From Danio rerio (taxonomy: Eukaryota; Chordata; Actinopteri; Cypriniformes; Danionidae), in NCBI RefSeq assembly GCF_049306965.1, contig NC_133197.1, positions 8,630,501 to 8,694,500 on the forward strand: DNA of 64,000 nt, in the 5' to 3' direction. The position numbers and the translations under genes were made by a program. How positions within the stretch are numbered: position 1 is the stretch's first letter; the number at the start of each line of letters is the position of its first letter. The notes beneath the pieces are model-generated. The model made no database searches. It was not told where the DNA came from and was given only the letters and a program-made list of their open reading frames with translations. Shown piece after piece: positions 23,882 through 35,186 of this stretch.

Positions 23882-26800
23882 TTAAACTGAACTTGTCTGC
23901 TGCTCATTCTCTCCATCAGGAACATCTCCATCTAGCAGCGGTGTCAATACAGTTGTTGATCCAACTCCTGTAGAAGCTAAAAGAAAACACAGAGACTATT
24001 AGAAAATACTTAAAAGCTCAAAAAACTATTTAGCAAAAAATACATTAGCATATGTGTCACGATCACTGCACATATACCACTTTAATGAACTGCAACTCCC
24101 ATCATGCAACTCACACACACCAGTTCCTGATTCCCCCTGTTTACACACACACAACTGGAAGCTCGTGATAGACTGAAAACTAGGACTATAAAGACATCTT
24201 ATTAACACATTCTTGGCTGACACCTTCTTATCTTTAAAGCAGGTCACACACTGGATGCTGCTCAGCACCGCAACACAGTATGCACATGATAGTTGGAAGT
24301 ATTGCACACCAGACAAGCACATTCACATGTTATTTAATATGAAACCATTCAGATGGGACTCTGTGGCATGGCAGAAATATGAACAGTGTCCTGGTTAGTA
24401 GCTGGACAGACAGCTGCCGACTTGCAGCACCGGAGTGTACCCTGATAGAAATCTATGTTTAGATGCTCACTACCCCTATTGACTGCCTCTTTGAATTTTC
24501 ATTGAAACCGTTTATATGCCCTAATTGTTTTTTAATAACTTCATTTAAAAAAATAATAAATTATTATTATTTTCATTATTTACTTTCTATTTATTTAGTG
24601 TTTTTTTCCCATTGTTGTTGTGTTGTTTGGTAGTTATTGAAAAATGTAAAACTAATAAAATCACTTGTTAAAAAAAAGAAATCCATGTTCAGAATTCTAA
24701 AATCCATGGTGCTGTGTGGTGCATTGTGGAGCGTCGCCGAGCAGCGCATCCGGTGTGCGATCCCCTTAACAGAGCATTTCATAGCGTTTCCTTGTCCTGC
24801 CTACCGTATTATTAACCTTTGCTTTGTTTATTGTTTTATTTTGTTTTACTACCTGTCCTGACTATTCTCCCCGTTATTCTGACTATACGCTTTGGATTAC
24901 CTGTATGCTCCTGTTTTGAACATTGCCTGCCTTTTCTGTTTAAAAAAGCTGCTCGTGGATCCACACCTCTGTTGTGCCCAACTCATTACAATATAAATAA
25001 AGTTGCACAATCTCTAAACATGTAGCAAATAACAGAAAATAAAAATATAAAAAGATGGCCTCTGCACACTGGAAAATACTTTGATAATGTTAATTGCTAC
25101 TGGCATTTTTCCCTGAATATTTTACAGCTAATACAGCCGGACACTGAGACCTATTATTCATATTTGTTTTTGTTGCATGAGATGTAGCACAAGAAAGAGA
25201 AGATTATCTGTGAAACAGCATTGGCTAAAATAATAGTAATATTTTCTTGAGTGAGCACTAACGCAAAAAAATTCATAAAGAAATATTAAATTTTGTTAGA
25301 TGATTAGTAAAGCGATTTCTGTTCCTTTCATTTTTTATGAAACTAAAGTAAATCAATGAAAAAAATAAATAAAACTTACAGATATATATACAGTTTTTTA
25401 ATTTTTATACCAAATATATCTATGAGAGACGTTTGCAAACATAAACTTTTACTTTTTTTGTGCTTTATTTTATTACCATGACCAGCTAAATGTACACTTT
25501 AATTGATGTTCTGAACACATAACTCGAGAAATGGAAGTAGATCTGAATGTTGTTTTGCTCACCAGTAACTTTCACATTGATTCTCCTGAATCTGGTCTTC
25601 TCGCTGTTGATGATCTGCAGTTTAAAATGTCCTGAGTCTTCTTTTGTGATGTTTCTGATGGTCAGAGATCCAGTCTGATGATCCAGCTCCACTCTGTCTC
25701 TGAATCTCTCACCAATACTAGTGTTTCCTGATGTGGCTCGAACAGCAAGACAGTTTTCAGCTCCGACAGTCCACAAAATCAGATCATCTCTCAGTATTTC
25801 TTCTTTAATTTGGAGAACAACCGTATCTCGCTCCTTTACTGACTTGGAATTCACTGAATGTCACAGCGACACAAAGACGATACATACAAAACAAAACACA
25901 AACTTTTTTGATCAGATGATTTCATACAGTCTGGAGAACTGTATGAGCTTAATCAATCTCACAACACAATGACATTAAGATCACAAAGCAACTTCATTTC
26001 AAATAGCAAACATTATTGCAATGGAAGACTTGACATACTGACCACTGATGGTGACAATGAATCTCTTGTATATTGGTTTAGTGGTTGTTTTGGTCCTGAT
26101 CTTCAGAATATAGAGTCCAGAATGTATGGTCCGGGTGTTACTGATGGTAAGATCATCATTGGCGTTCAGGCTCAGTTTACTTCTGAATCTTCCATCAGCA
26201 CCATCATGTGTCTTCCTGGTCCCTTCTTTTATATCAGCAATGACATTTTGTTCAACTTCATAACACCACTCTATCATCTCATTCTGATTTATCTCAGTAT
26301 GACCAGTTTGCAGTTTGACAGAATCTCCCTCCTTCACTGATATTTGCTCTTCATCTGTCACAGCTACACAAAAAACAAGAATAGAAATGTGTTCATGAAT
26401 AAGCAGATCAACCTCTTGATTAATGTACATTATGGTGTTTTATTTAAAGTCTTCTGAGAAAGAAACAGCCTGAAAATCTGTTACACAACTTGTATATTAT
26501 GGATAATATGTATATTATCCATTTTGGAAATGGAAATTTTGGTCTTTAAGAGCTTGTGGCATCTGGTTGGTAAATTTTAGGAAGTGTCTTCAAGGGTTTT
26601 TACAAATAAATGCATTCTATTATGAATGTCCTCATAAATGCTTTTTCAAATTTCTCATAATTTTTATGTGTTTACATATTAAGTTTTAGCTGTTAGTTTT
26701 GTTACCTTCTTAAACATTTATTAAAAAGAATTCCTAAACAAAATAGACTTGTTTAAAATTAGTCTAAAATTCATTCATTTTCCTTTGGCTTAGTCCCTTA

Positions 26801-29800
26801 TTTATCAGGGGTCGCCACAGCCAACTATTTCGGCATATGTTTTACACAGTTGATGCAACTTCCAACTGAAACTCCGTATTGGGAAACACCAATACCTTCT
26901 TGTATTCACACACACACTCAAACACTACAGGCAGTTTTGGTTTATCCAATTCACTTATAGCACATGACTTTAAACTGAACATGCAAACTCCACACAGAAA
27001 TGCCAACTGGTCCAGCCAGGATTTGAACCAGCGACCTTCTTGCTGTGAGGCAATAGTGCTAACCACTGTGCCATGTAAATACATAAATTCTAATTGTTTA
27101 TTTTAACGTTGGTGTTTAACAAAATGTTTGCTCCCGAAATCTGATAATACTGTATATACATGTGAAATACATTATATTATATTATATTATATTATATTAT
27201 ATTATATTATATTATATTATATTATATTATATTATATTATATAACATTATATTATATTAATTATATTATGTTATATTATATTAATTATATTATATTATAT
27301 TATATTATATTATATTATATTATATTATATTATATTACATTACATTATATTATATTATATTGTATTACATTATATTAAATTATATTATTTTAAATTATAT
27401 TATATTATGTGTACAGTAGTCAACATTTAAAGTGTATAAAATACACTTGTTCAATGAACGAATATTTATAGTGTATGTTATTGTAAAAATAGTAATATTG
27501 CCCAATATACATTTTGTATTTAAGGATAACTTTTATGAAAGGAACTTTTATTCAAATAAAATGTTGTCTAATGTTATTTGTCGTTTTAAATCAGGGGTCA
27601 CCAATCCTGGTCCTGGAGGGCCGGTGACCCTTCAGGGTTTAGCTCCAACTTGCCTCAACACACCTGCCTGGATGTTTCAAGTATACCTAGCAAGACCTTG
27701 ATTAGCTTGTTCAGGTGTGTTTGATTAGGGTTGGAGCTAAAATCTGCTGGACACCGGCCCTGCAGGAACAAGTTTGGTGACCACTGTTTTAAATGGTTGG
27801 AAAAAAAATCATGTACACTGCAAAATATATTTTTTTGCATGAACTTAACTGCATTATAAGTTTAGTTATTTAGAAAAGTTCAGCTAACTAAACCAACAAG
27901 TTTAGTAAACTAAACTTAAGTTCACTTAACTTTAGTGAACTAAAACTAAAGTTTTTGTACATCATTGTAGTTAGCAGAACTTATTGGATGTTTTTTTTTT
28001 TTTACTTTTGTTAGCTGAAATTTTCTAAGTAAGTAAATCTCAAAATAATCCACGCAAAAATATATATTTTTAAACTTGACATAACAGAAATCTTTTAAAG
28101 TATAAACTGGATAAACGATCATATGTGCAATATTTAGAAAAATATTCTCTCGATTTGTACATAATGACGTTACCTGTGTTTTTATTTGTAGATCTGTGAA
28201 ATCAAAATATGGACTTGTAAATTAAGTATATGTTTTACATATATTGAAGATACCAGACATTTATGTAGGAAAAATGCCATTTACTGGCTTAACAGGCATA
28301 TTACAACATCATCTTACATTTTATATATCAATCTTGTCTATTTACGTACCTTGTTGCTTTTTTAATTTAAACATCCTCCACAGATAAATCAGAGCTAAAG
28401 CCACAATCAGCAGAGAAACACTTATTATTACTATTCCTGCAATAGCACCCGAAGAAAGACCTTGATCTGGATGAGCTAAAGAAAGACAGTAAAGATGTCA
28501 GTCAAAGTGAAGATTTAAACTGCTACTAATGTCATTACAGTGAGTTACTCACCACTGACTGAAACAACAAACCGATGTAAACGCTCAATGCCTCTGATCT
28601 GTAGTTCATAAAGTCCAGAGTCTGTGGTTTTAGTGTTTGGGATGGTCAGAGATCCCATCTGATCCACCTTCAATCTGCCTCTAAATCTCTCATCTTCAAT
28701 TAAAGAGGTCTGATTGGTCTCAACATCAACTTTTGCAAGGAGAACGGCATTATCTCCAAACCTCCACAGCATCAGGGCGTCTTTCGGGATTTCTTCATCA
28801 GTGTCTAGCGTGACAGACTCACCTTCCTTTACAAATTTTGAAACTGACTTTACGCCATCCATCTTCCCAGCCACAACTGAGAAAAAAAACCTAAATGTAA
28901 TTACAATATAAACATATTTTACAATATAAGCCCCCTGCTTATAAAGCCTGTTGTAAAGCCCTGCTTAGGGCCAGGACACACCAAGCTAGTGCCAAACAAC
29001 TACACAAACAAAACACAACTGTGTTATCATTTCGGTTGGATCACATTTGGACCAAAAAGGTGAAAACACCATATGGAGGATTGATTACTTAAATTAGAGT
29101 CGCGTTCTGCACCTGCACAGGAGGACTAGTCTTTCTGCTCCATGGGGCTAGTATCTGTTTTTTTTTTTTTTTTTCGCAAAGGAAAATCAAACTTCTGATG
29201 CAAGTAGACAAGGCATAAACAATGCAGCACTTAGTGCCATCATCACAGTTATTTTCACTCCCCACAGAGGGATTTGCTCCTGCAAATATGTCTGATAATC
29301 TAATAATCCATATAGTTTGCAAAAATTTAGGACATGTAGCCATATCAGATAGACCGACGAAGCTTGGTGTGTTCCGGCCCTTACACACAGTCATGTGTCA
29401 GAAAAATGAAAGACTTGAGATACTTACCAAGGACTGTAACATTAAATATCCTGGTAATAGTATTTTCTGTAGTAGAGACCCTCAGCTTATATTGCCCTGA
29501 GTGTCTGATTCTAGTGTTTCTGATGGTGATAGATCCAGTTTTTTGATCCACCTGCACTCTGCTGCTGAACTTCACATCATCGGTAACAAATTGTGAGGTA
29601 AAATCTTTTACTCTTTTTATTTGACAAAACATAGTCTCGTTGGGCCCAAACAGCCACAATATTGTATCATCGTTTAGTATTTCAGTAAGATTTGTTTGTA
29701 GAGTAACAGAATCTCCTTCCATCAGTGACATAAATTGAGCTGCACCAATCTCTGTACCAGACACACCTGGAAAATAAACAGAAACGGTGTATTACTTAAA

Positions 29801-30257
29801 CTTAAGCAAACAGATTCAACCAAACATAATTATGAGAGCTCCTGAAAAGAAAGTTATGAGATTATTGCTCAGATTGAAAAGGTGAAAAATTGTTCAATTT
29901 ACTTTAAGATTACAGTTGCACTACAGTATTTCCACATGAAAAAATACTACACCTTACTACTTAAAGTAAATACTACAGTATTTACAATCTATCTACAATA
30001 CGCCAGCTAAAGAACAATAGGCCTATGTGTTTTTGTCAGCTAAAGTGCGATAAACCACGAGCTACAAAACGTCCGTTTACCTACACGTATAAAGTCTTAT
30101 GTTGGTACTCGTTTTTAATCCATATTTTTTCAGTCAATTTCGATGTATTTGACGCATAAGTTAATTATCAAACTTTCAAAACGAAACCGAAAGTTATACA
30201 AATAAACAAAAACTTACCAGCTATTAAGAATAGACTCAGCAGTAACATGATCCCCAT
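23882..30257 (-). CDS. Multi-V Ig receptor (gene A) with mid-gene transmembrane exon
   Basis: Exons on the minus strand, all phase 1: leader 30257-30218 (MGIMLLLSLFLIA), V1 29766-29428, V2 28876-28553, transmembrane 28475-28350 (SGAIAGIVIISVSLLIVALA, then WRMFKLKKQQ), V3 26363-26043, V4 25853-25563, tail 23976-23882 (ending ENEQQTSSV). V domains keep the core W and a (D/H)SG(L/Q/H)(Y/F) turn but lack the canonical cysteine pair, as in SLAM/CD2 D1. With every exon the protein would be 511 residues; leader-V1-V2-TM-tail gives 307. V3 and V4 lie after the membrane exon, so they probably enter alternative, perhaps secreted, forms or belong to a second transcription unit whose leader I could not find. 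The tail has a TPLLDGD dileucine motif and no ITSM. A paralogue with the same order is at 54071-63255. Exons are well supported; their linkage is inferred. Confidence 0.75.
24055..24990 (+). mobile_element. Solo LTR, gypsy-like (936 bp)
   Basis: It begins TGTCACGATC and ends ACTCATTACA, with a 5-bp flanking duplication carrying one change (ATATG at 24050-24054, ATATA at 24991-24995). The pyrimidine-rich 3' third ('ctgcctgccttttctgttt', then 'gctgctcgtggatcc') is of fish gypsy-LTR type. It lies in the last intron of gene A, antisense to it. The mutated duplication suggests it is older than the 2019 LTR. Confidence 0.6.
26530..26569 (+). pseudogene. Orphan leader exon of the V-stalk-TM family
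   Basis: The plus strand reads ATGGAAATTTTGGTC.. to 'catctggttg' followed by a GTAAAT donor. About 26550-26740 aligns with the leader exon and intron 1 of gene 2 (38814-39000): 'gagcttgtggcatctggttg' is shared exactly, then 'ctcataaatg' and further blocks. The frame is open (MEILVFKSLWHLV) but has lost most hydrophobic character, and no V exon follows. It lies on the strand opposite gene A, between its TM and V3 exons, and marks a lost or translocated gene copy. Confidence 0.6.
26770..27073 (-). mobile_element. DANA SINE, slightly shortened
   Basis: Full head at the right ('cacagtggttagcactattg' on the minus strand), tail at the left; lies in gene A between TM and V3. Confidence 0.92.
27167..27415. 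repeat. (ATATT)n-type pentanucleotide repeat
   Basis: About 250 bp of ATTAT units with scattered point changes. Confidence 0.95.
27592..27786. mobile_element. hAT-type MITE, 195 bp
   Basis: The ends CAGGGGTCACCAATCC and GTTTGGTGACCACTG have an exact 8-bp duplication, TTTTAAAT (27584-27591 and 27787-27794). Confidence 0.9.
27815..28072. mobile_element. Foldback MITE, CACTA-like
   Basis: 'tgcaaaatatatttttttgc' at the left faces 'gcaaaaatatatatttttaa' at the right, with 'aagtttagt'/'actaaactt' pairs inside. Class tentative. Confidence 0.4.
28877..29427 (-). other. Gene A intron between V1 and V2
   Basis: No additional exon seen; a poly-T run lies at 29158-29174. Confidence 0.5.
30183..30194 (+). 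promoter_or_regulatory. ISRE/IRF-like site in intron 1 of gene A
   Basis: GAAACCGAAAGT fits the ISRE core GAAANNGAAA. It lies 24 nt inside intron 1, right after the leader exon. Gene B has a comparable motif at 63036-63045. Confidence 0.5.
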
Positions 30258-30308
30258 GTTTTGTAGAGCTTTGACAAAACGTAACTTAACAAAAACAATC
30301 AAGTACGT

Positions 30309-31118
30309 CCCAGATAGCATACAGTTCTGGGCCACATCTGGGCCAACTAAGGCACATATGGCTCACTTCTGGCAATGGCAGGAGACATATGGGCCAGGTG
30401 TGGCCCGTATGTGTCACACCGGGTGTAGTGTGAGTTGTGGCCTGCTGTATGTGGGCCAGATGTGGCCCTTATATGTCACACCGGGTGTAGTGTGAGTTGT
30501 GGCCTGCTGTATGTGGGCCAGATGTGGCCCGTGTGTGACACCCCGGGTGTAGTGTGAGTTGTGGCCTGTTGTATGTGGGCCAGATGTGGCCCGTATGTGT
30601 CAAGCCGGGTGTAGTGTGAGTTGTGGCCTGCTGTATGTGGGCCAGATGTGGCCCTTATATGTCACACCGGGTGTAGTGTGAGTTGTGGCCTGCTGTATGT
30701 GGGCCAGATGTGGCCCGTGTGTGACACCCCGGGTGTAGTGTGAGTTGTGGCCTGTTGTATGTGGGCCAGATGTGGCCCGTATGTGTCAAGCCAGGTGTAG
30801 TGTGAGTTGTGGCCTGCTGTATGTGGGCCAGATGTGGCCCGTATGTGTCACGCCGGGTGTAGTGTGAGTTGTGGCCTGCTGTATGTGGGCCAGATGTGGC
30901 CCGTTTGCGACACCCCGGGTGTAGTGTGAGTTGTGGTCTGCCGTATGTGGGCCAGATATGGCCCGTGTGTGACACACCGGGTGTAATGTGAGTTCTGGCC
31001 TACCGTATGTGGGCCAGATATGGCCCGTGTGTGACACACCGGGTGTAGTGCGAGTTGTGGCCTGCTGTATGTGGGCCAGATGTGGCCCGTGTGTGACACA
31101 TCGGGTGTAGTGCATGTT
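30309..31118. repeat. About 60-bp minisatellite, 11-12 units, starting in a CCCAGATAGCA-ended element
   Basis: Units follow the pattern 'gtgtagtgtgagttgtggcc', 'tgctgtatgtgggccagatg', 'tggcccgtatgtgtcac..ccgg' from about 30395 to 31110. Variants repeat in threes: the units starting near 30424, 30485 and 30547 recur in the same order near 30608, 30669 and 30731, a trimeric higher-order repeat of about 184 bp. The left flank CCCAGATAGCA at 30309 matches the complement of the right end of the array-bearing element at 38037-38422. It starts about 50 bp upstream of gene A's ATG. Minus-strand frames across it repeat the same peptide and are not genes. Confidence 0.92.
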
Positions 31119-32337
31119 GTGTATTTTTAGTTCCGGTTTAACTTTAAATTAACGGGAGCCTTTGAAGTGGTTACAAATTATTAGAAATTGAAAATCAAAG
31201 TTAATTTTTCTTTCTAAGTCTGTACACTTTCGTTTTATGAAGTAGAAAATAGAAAATTTTTCCGATTGGCTACTTCTGCCTGTGGACTGCTTACCTAATG
31301 AGTGGGAGGGGCTTTTCTTTCAAACAATACACAGACTCTGATGTGAAGCATCAGCAGTTCTGTGTTTCCTGTGTTTTATTAACATTATTGTCCCTCATCA
31401 GGCAGTGAGAGCGCTACACCTTCTCTGAAAATAATAACATTGGATGTTCGAAATAAGACTTTCTGTGATTGAAAATGATTCTTTAGGTTATTAAGAATAG
31501 GAATAAGCTATTGCTTATCCGGGAAAGTATATGTTTGTAACCTTATCACATATTAATTCAGTTTATTTCCTCAATAATGGATTTATTTTTACTTTAAGGC
31601 TGCTATGAATATAAATTTATATGTTATATGTAAATGTTCCAGCATGAGTAAAATTCTTTTTTTTTCATATTACCTGGTATGTCTATAAATGTCTATAAAT
31701 GCAATGAGTTTCATCATTTATTATGTTTTGATCCATTAATGTTTTGTTCAGTTTCTCCATTTGAATGAATTAAGACAGTGTCCTACCGCCACCTACTGGG
31801 TGGATTTAATTTGCTATTAGTACTACTTTTTAATTAACAATTTTACAAATGAATTCATAATCTAATAATGCTGAATTAAAGTGCTGTTTTCTTGATGTTA
31901 TTTTTTGCAATTCTACATTTTTATAATGATTTTTTTGATTAAATGCCACATACAACATTGTTCTTTTTTATTTAATTTGAATGATAAATAGACATAAATG
32001 TTTTGTTTATGAATAAAATAACTATATAGAAAAAATGTCAGAGAACTGAGCAGTAGAATGTGAATAACATGAATGTGTTCGTGAATAAGCTGATCTTTGT
32101 AAACAACACAGTTTTATTTACTTATTCTACAGAACACAAAAAATAATAAAAATAAATCTGACCAATTTTAATGCACACACCTAACCCCGCTCCTAACCCT
32201 ACCCCTCACTTTGACGTCACTACCTCTAGTTGAGTGCATTGTTTCTGACATTGCATGTCAAACTGTGTGTCTCAGCTTGCATATGCAAGTCTGCAATCAG
32301 ATACTAATGCTTCTGCAACACAGCCCTAAGGGGACAA
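31119..32337. other. AT-rich intergenic DNA
   Basis: No gene recognised. 'ccgccacctactggg' near 31790 resembles the motif at the 3' end of the LINE family at the window edges. Confidence 0.4.
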
Positions 32338-32490
32338 TCCTCAGTGCTGGGAAACACCACACATTATCTTAATCACAAACTACAGCAAATTTAGTTTATC
32401 CAAAATTCACTTATACTGCAAATTTTTGCACTATAGAAGAAACTGGAGGAAACCAACAGAAACAACATGCAAACTCAACATAGAACGGCC
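32338..32490 (-). mobile_element. Old DANA SINE fragment
   Basis: Diverged body: 'gtgctgggaaacacc', 'tttagtttatcc', 'actggaggaaacc' and 'catgcaaactc' in the right order; head and tail are gone. Confidence 0.65.
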
Positions 32491-32684
32491 CAAAAGTCTA
32501 TCCTGGTTCTGTGTGTGTGCACCTGTAACAGTGTCAACAAATTTTATAGACAATATGCTATTAATAAGCATGTTAATTAGCAATTAGTTAATTGTAAATA
32601 TATCTTAAAGTGTTATAGTTTTTATATAACAAGCTACTGAATATTAAAAATAACAGTAAATATTCTAGAATTACAGCATGTTAC

Positions 32685-32885
32685 ATAACAGAGCAAGGAC
32701 ATGTTCACAGTATGTCTGATAATATTTTTTCTTCTGGAGAAAGTCTTCGACTAGAATAAAAGCAGTTTTTTTTTAAGTGTTTTAAGTTCAAAATTATTAA
32801 CCCCTTTAAGCTATATATTTTTTCTACAGTTTCAGAACAAGTCATCATTTTTATAAAATAACTTGCCTAATTACCCTTACCCTAA
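32685..32885. mobile_element. Zebrafish TA-flanked MITE, internal part
   Basis: 'cacagtatgtctgataatat', then 'cttctggagaaagtctt' and 'aataacttgcctaattaccc' are signature blocks of this abundant family. Confidence 0.8.
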
Positions 32886-32887
32886 TA

Positions 32888-33030
<143 letters not shown>

Positions 33031-34587
33031 ACATAATCATAAAACTGCCCCCTGGTGGCGAATATGTGTTTCGCTTCATCCTTGCATTACGGTGGAGTGG
33101 GCGGAGCCTCGTGAATGACGGTTATTTTTTTCAAACGAGGAAGTCAAGTCAAGTCCGCCATTTCATCTTCTTCTTTATATCGGGTAAGTTATTATTTTAA
33201 AATCATATTTGTGAGATATTTGTCGTCAGGTAATGTTTTTATTTGTTAGAAAAGCCCCTGTTTTGAATAGTGATAAAACTGTAACTTATATGTGGATAAT
33301 ATGGCTAAAAACGGCTAAGAATGATGGCCGCCGTCAGTTCAGTAATCTGTTAAATTGATTGTGCTCGGGGTTTTAACTAATTCATTTAAGTTACAATTAA
33401 ATGATCAATAAGACGTGTTATGAAGAACAGCGTCGAAACGGGAGCTTGAATGAATGAATCATATGCTGTCCGTTTTATACAGTTGTAATAGGTGCCGAGT
33501 TCTGCTTTTGTTCTGGTTTTAAGCTCAAACACTGAACGAACAGTCTCTTTTTGGTAACGTTAATCCTAATGATCTTGATTTGCTTGTTAATGTGTGTTTT
33601 ATCAAGTTTCAGCAAAAGTTTGCAGAGTAACGTTATGTGGTTCATGCTGGCCACTGTTGAGACTGGTCTGCATTAAAAAAAATTTTAAAGCCAAAACGTT
33701 TGAAAAAAAATCCACAGTTGAAACATGATGTGTTAAATGACTTATGAAGGAAATTAATTAGCTAAAAAAGAAGGCTAAGTGTGTTATGAAATATTAAACC
33801 TTGTTAAAAAATAAAATCAATTGTGTTAAATAAGCTTAAAATCCATATCTTATGTTTTATATTACATCAAAACAGCCTGGAAACTGAATTGCACCATTAA
33901 TCTTGTACATACGTATCAAGTCCAAACAAATGGTTTTGTGGCAAGTAAAAATTATATTTTTATAAATTGATCGTATTGTATTAATTTGTTACAGAAAAGA
34001 AAGGAATCATGAAAGGATGCAAGCTGAAGGAAAGGACAACTCTTACATCAGTGCATTACTAATTGTTTGACTTCATCATCAAGCACATCAGGTAAAATAT
34101 TGTACATATTTTGTAACTTGTATATGTCAGACTGGTTGTTGGGTACTGAAATAATATATTTTATGTTTTATTAATTATTAAAATATTACAAGATGTATTG
34201 CTGATATTTTATCACTGTGTGAGGTCATAGTTTATTTAAAAAATCTATTATTAAAAAAAATCTAATTTGAAAGAAAGTCTAAATGTTTCCACAAGGTACC
34301 TTATTGAATTGTTTTCTGAAAAATGTAAAATTTGAAAGTATTGGTGAGCTGAAAAAACAGAGTCTGTTGACGTAACTTTTATTTTTATCTTAACTTTTTA
34401 TTTTATGTCAAAAGTAGATTAATTTACCTTGGATCGCATGTTTAAGTTATAATTTCACTGTGAAAAATGTAAAAGAAAACCATTGAAAACAATGGCATAA
34501 CGATTTTGCTTGTTCACAAGAGGTACTTGATTTATTTTTCCTGTAGTGATACATACGTTTTTAAGACTAATGCTTGACACTTGAATT

Positions 34588-35186
34588 TTAAAGGGATAGT
34601 TCACCCAAAAATAATGTCATCTTTTATCCTCCACTTGTTTCAAAATATTTTTTTTGTTCTGTTGAACATAAACTCAGACGGTGCGGTGGTACAGTGGATA
34701 GCTCTGTTGCCTCCCAGCAAAAATGTTTCTGGTTCGAGCATCGGCTGGGTCAGTTGGCATTTCTGTGTGAAGTTTGTATGTTCTCCACGTGTTGGCGTGG
34801 GTCTCCTCCGGGTGCTCCGGTTTCCCCCACAAGACATGCGGTACAGGTGAATTGGGTAAGCTAAATTGTCTATAGTGAATGTGTGTAAATGAGAGTGTAT
34901 AGGTTTTTCCCAGTGATGTGTTGCAGCTGGAAGAGTATCTGCTGCATAAAACATATGCTGGATAAGTTGGCTGTTCATTCCACTGTGGTGACCCCAGATT
35001 AATAAAGGGATGAAGCTGAAAAGAAAATGAATGAACACAAACCCAGTTTTTCCTACTATGTATATCAATAGTTACAGGTTTCTAACATTCTTCAAAATAT
35101 CTGCTTTAGTGTTGAACAGATTTAAACTGCTTTGAAACAAGTAGAGGATGAATAAATGGCGGCAGAATAGTAAACTATATCTTTAA
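34588..35186. mobile_element. Angel MITE split by a DANA SINE
   Basis: The left part, TTAAAGGGATAGTTCACCC at 34588, and the right part up to 35186 ('acaggtttctaacattcttc', then 'ctttaa') are the two arms of one TTAA foldback element, separated by the SINE at 34677-35032. Confidence 0.85.
34677..35032 (+). mobile_element. DANA SINE, full length, inside an Angel element
   Basis: Target duplication of 13 bp with two changes: GAACATAAACTCA (34664-34676) and GAACACAAACCCA (35033-35045). The minus-strand frame across 34640-35068 is part of the SINE. Confidence 0.93.

Noticed and set aside
24026-24322. 98-codon minus-strand cysteine-rich frame
   Set aside because: It lies within the gypsy-like solo LTR and has no homologue in gene B.
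30655-31115. Minus-strand frames with repeated peptide units
   Set aside because: Pure translation of the 60-bp minisatellite. All frames stay open because the unit lacks stops, not because of selection.
30395-31118. CRISPR-like array
   Set aside because: Repeats are directly adjacent without unique spacers, in a vertebrate genome; this is a minisatellite.
34640-35068. 142-codon minus-strand frame
   Set aside because: It is the antisense of a DANA SINE; similar frames occur in other DANA copies here.
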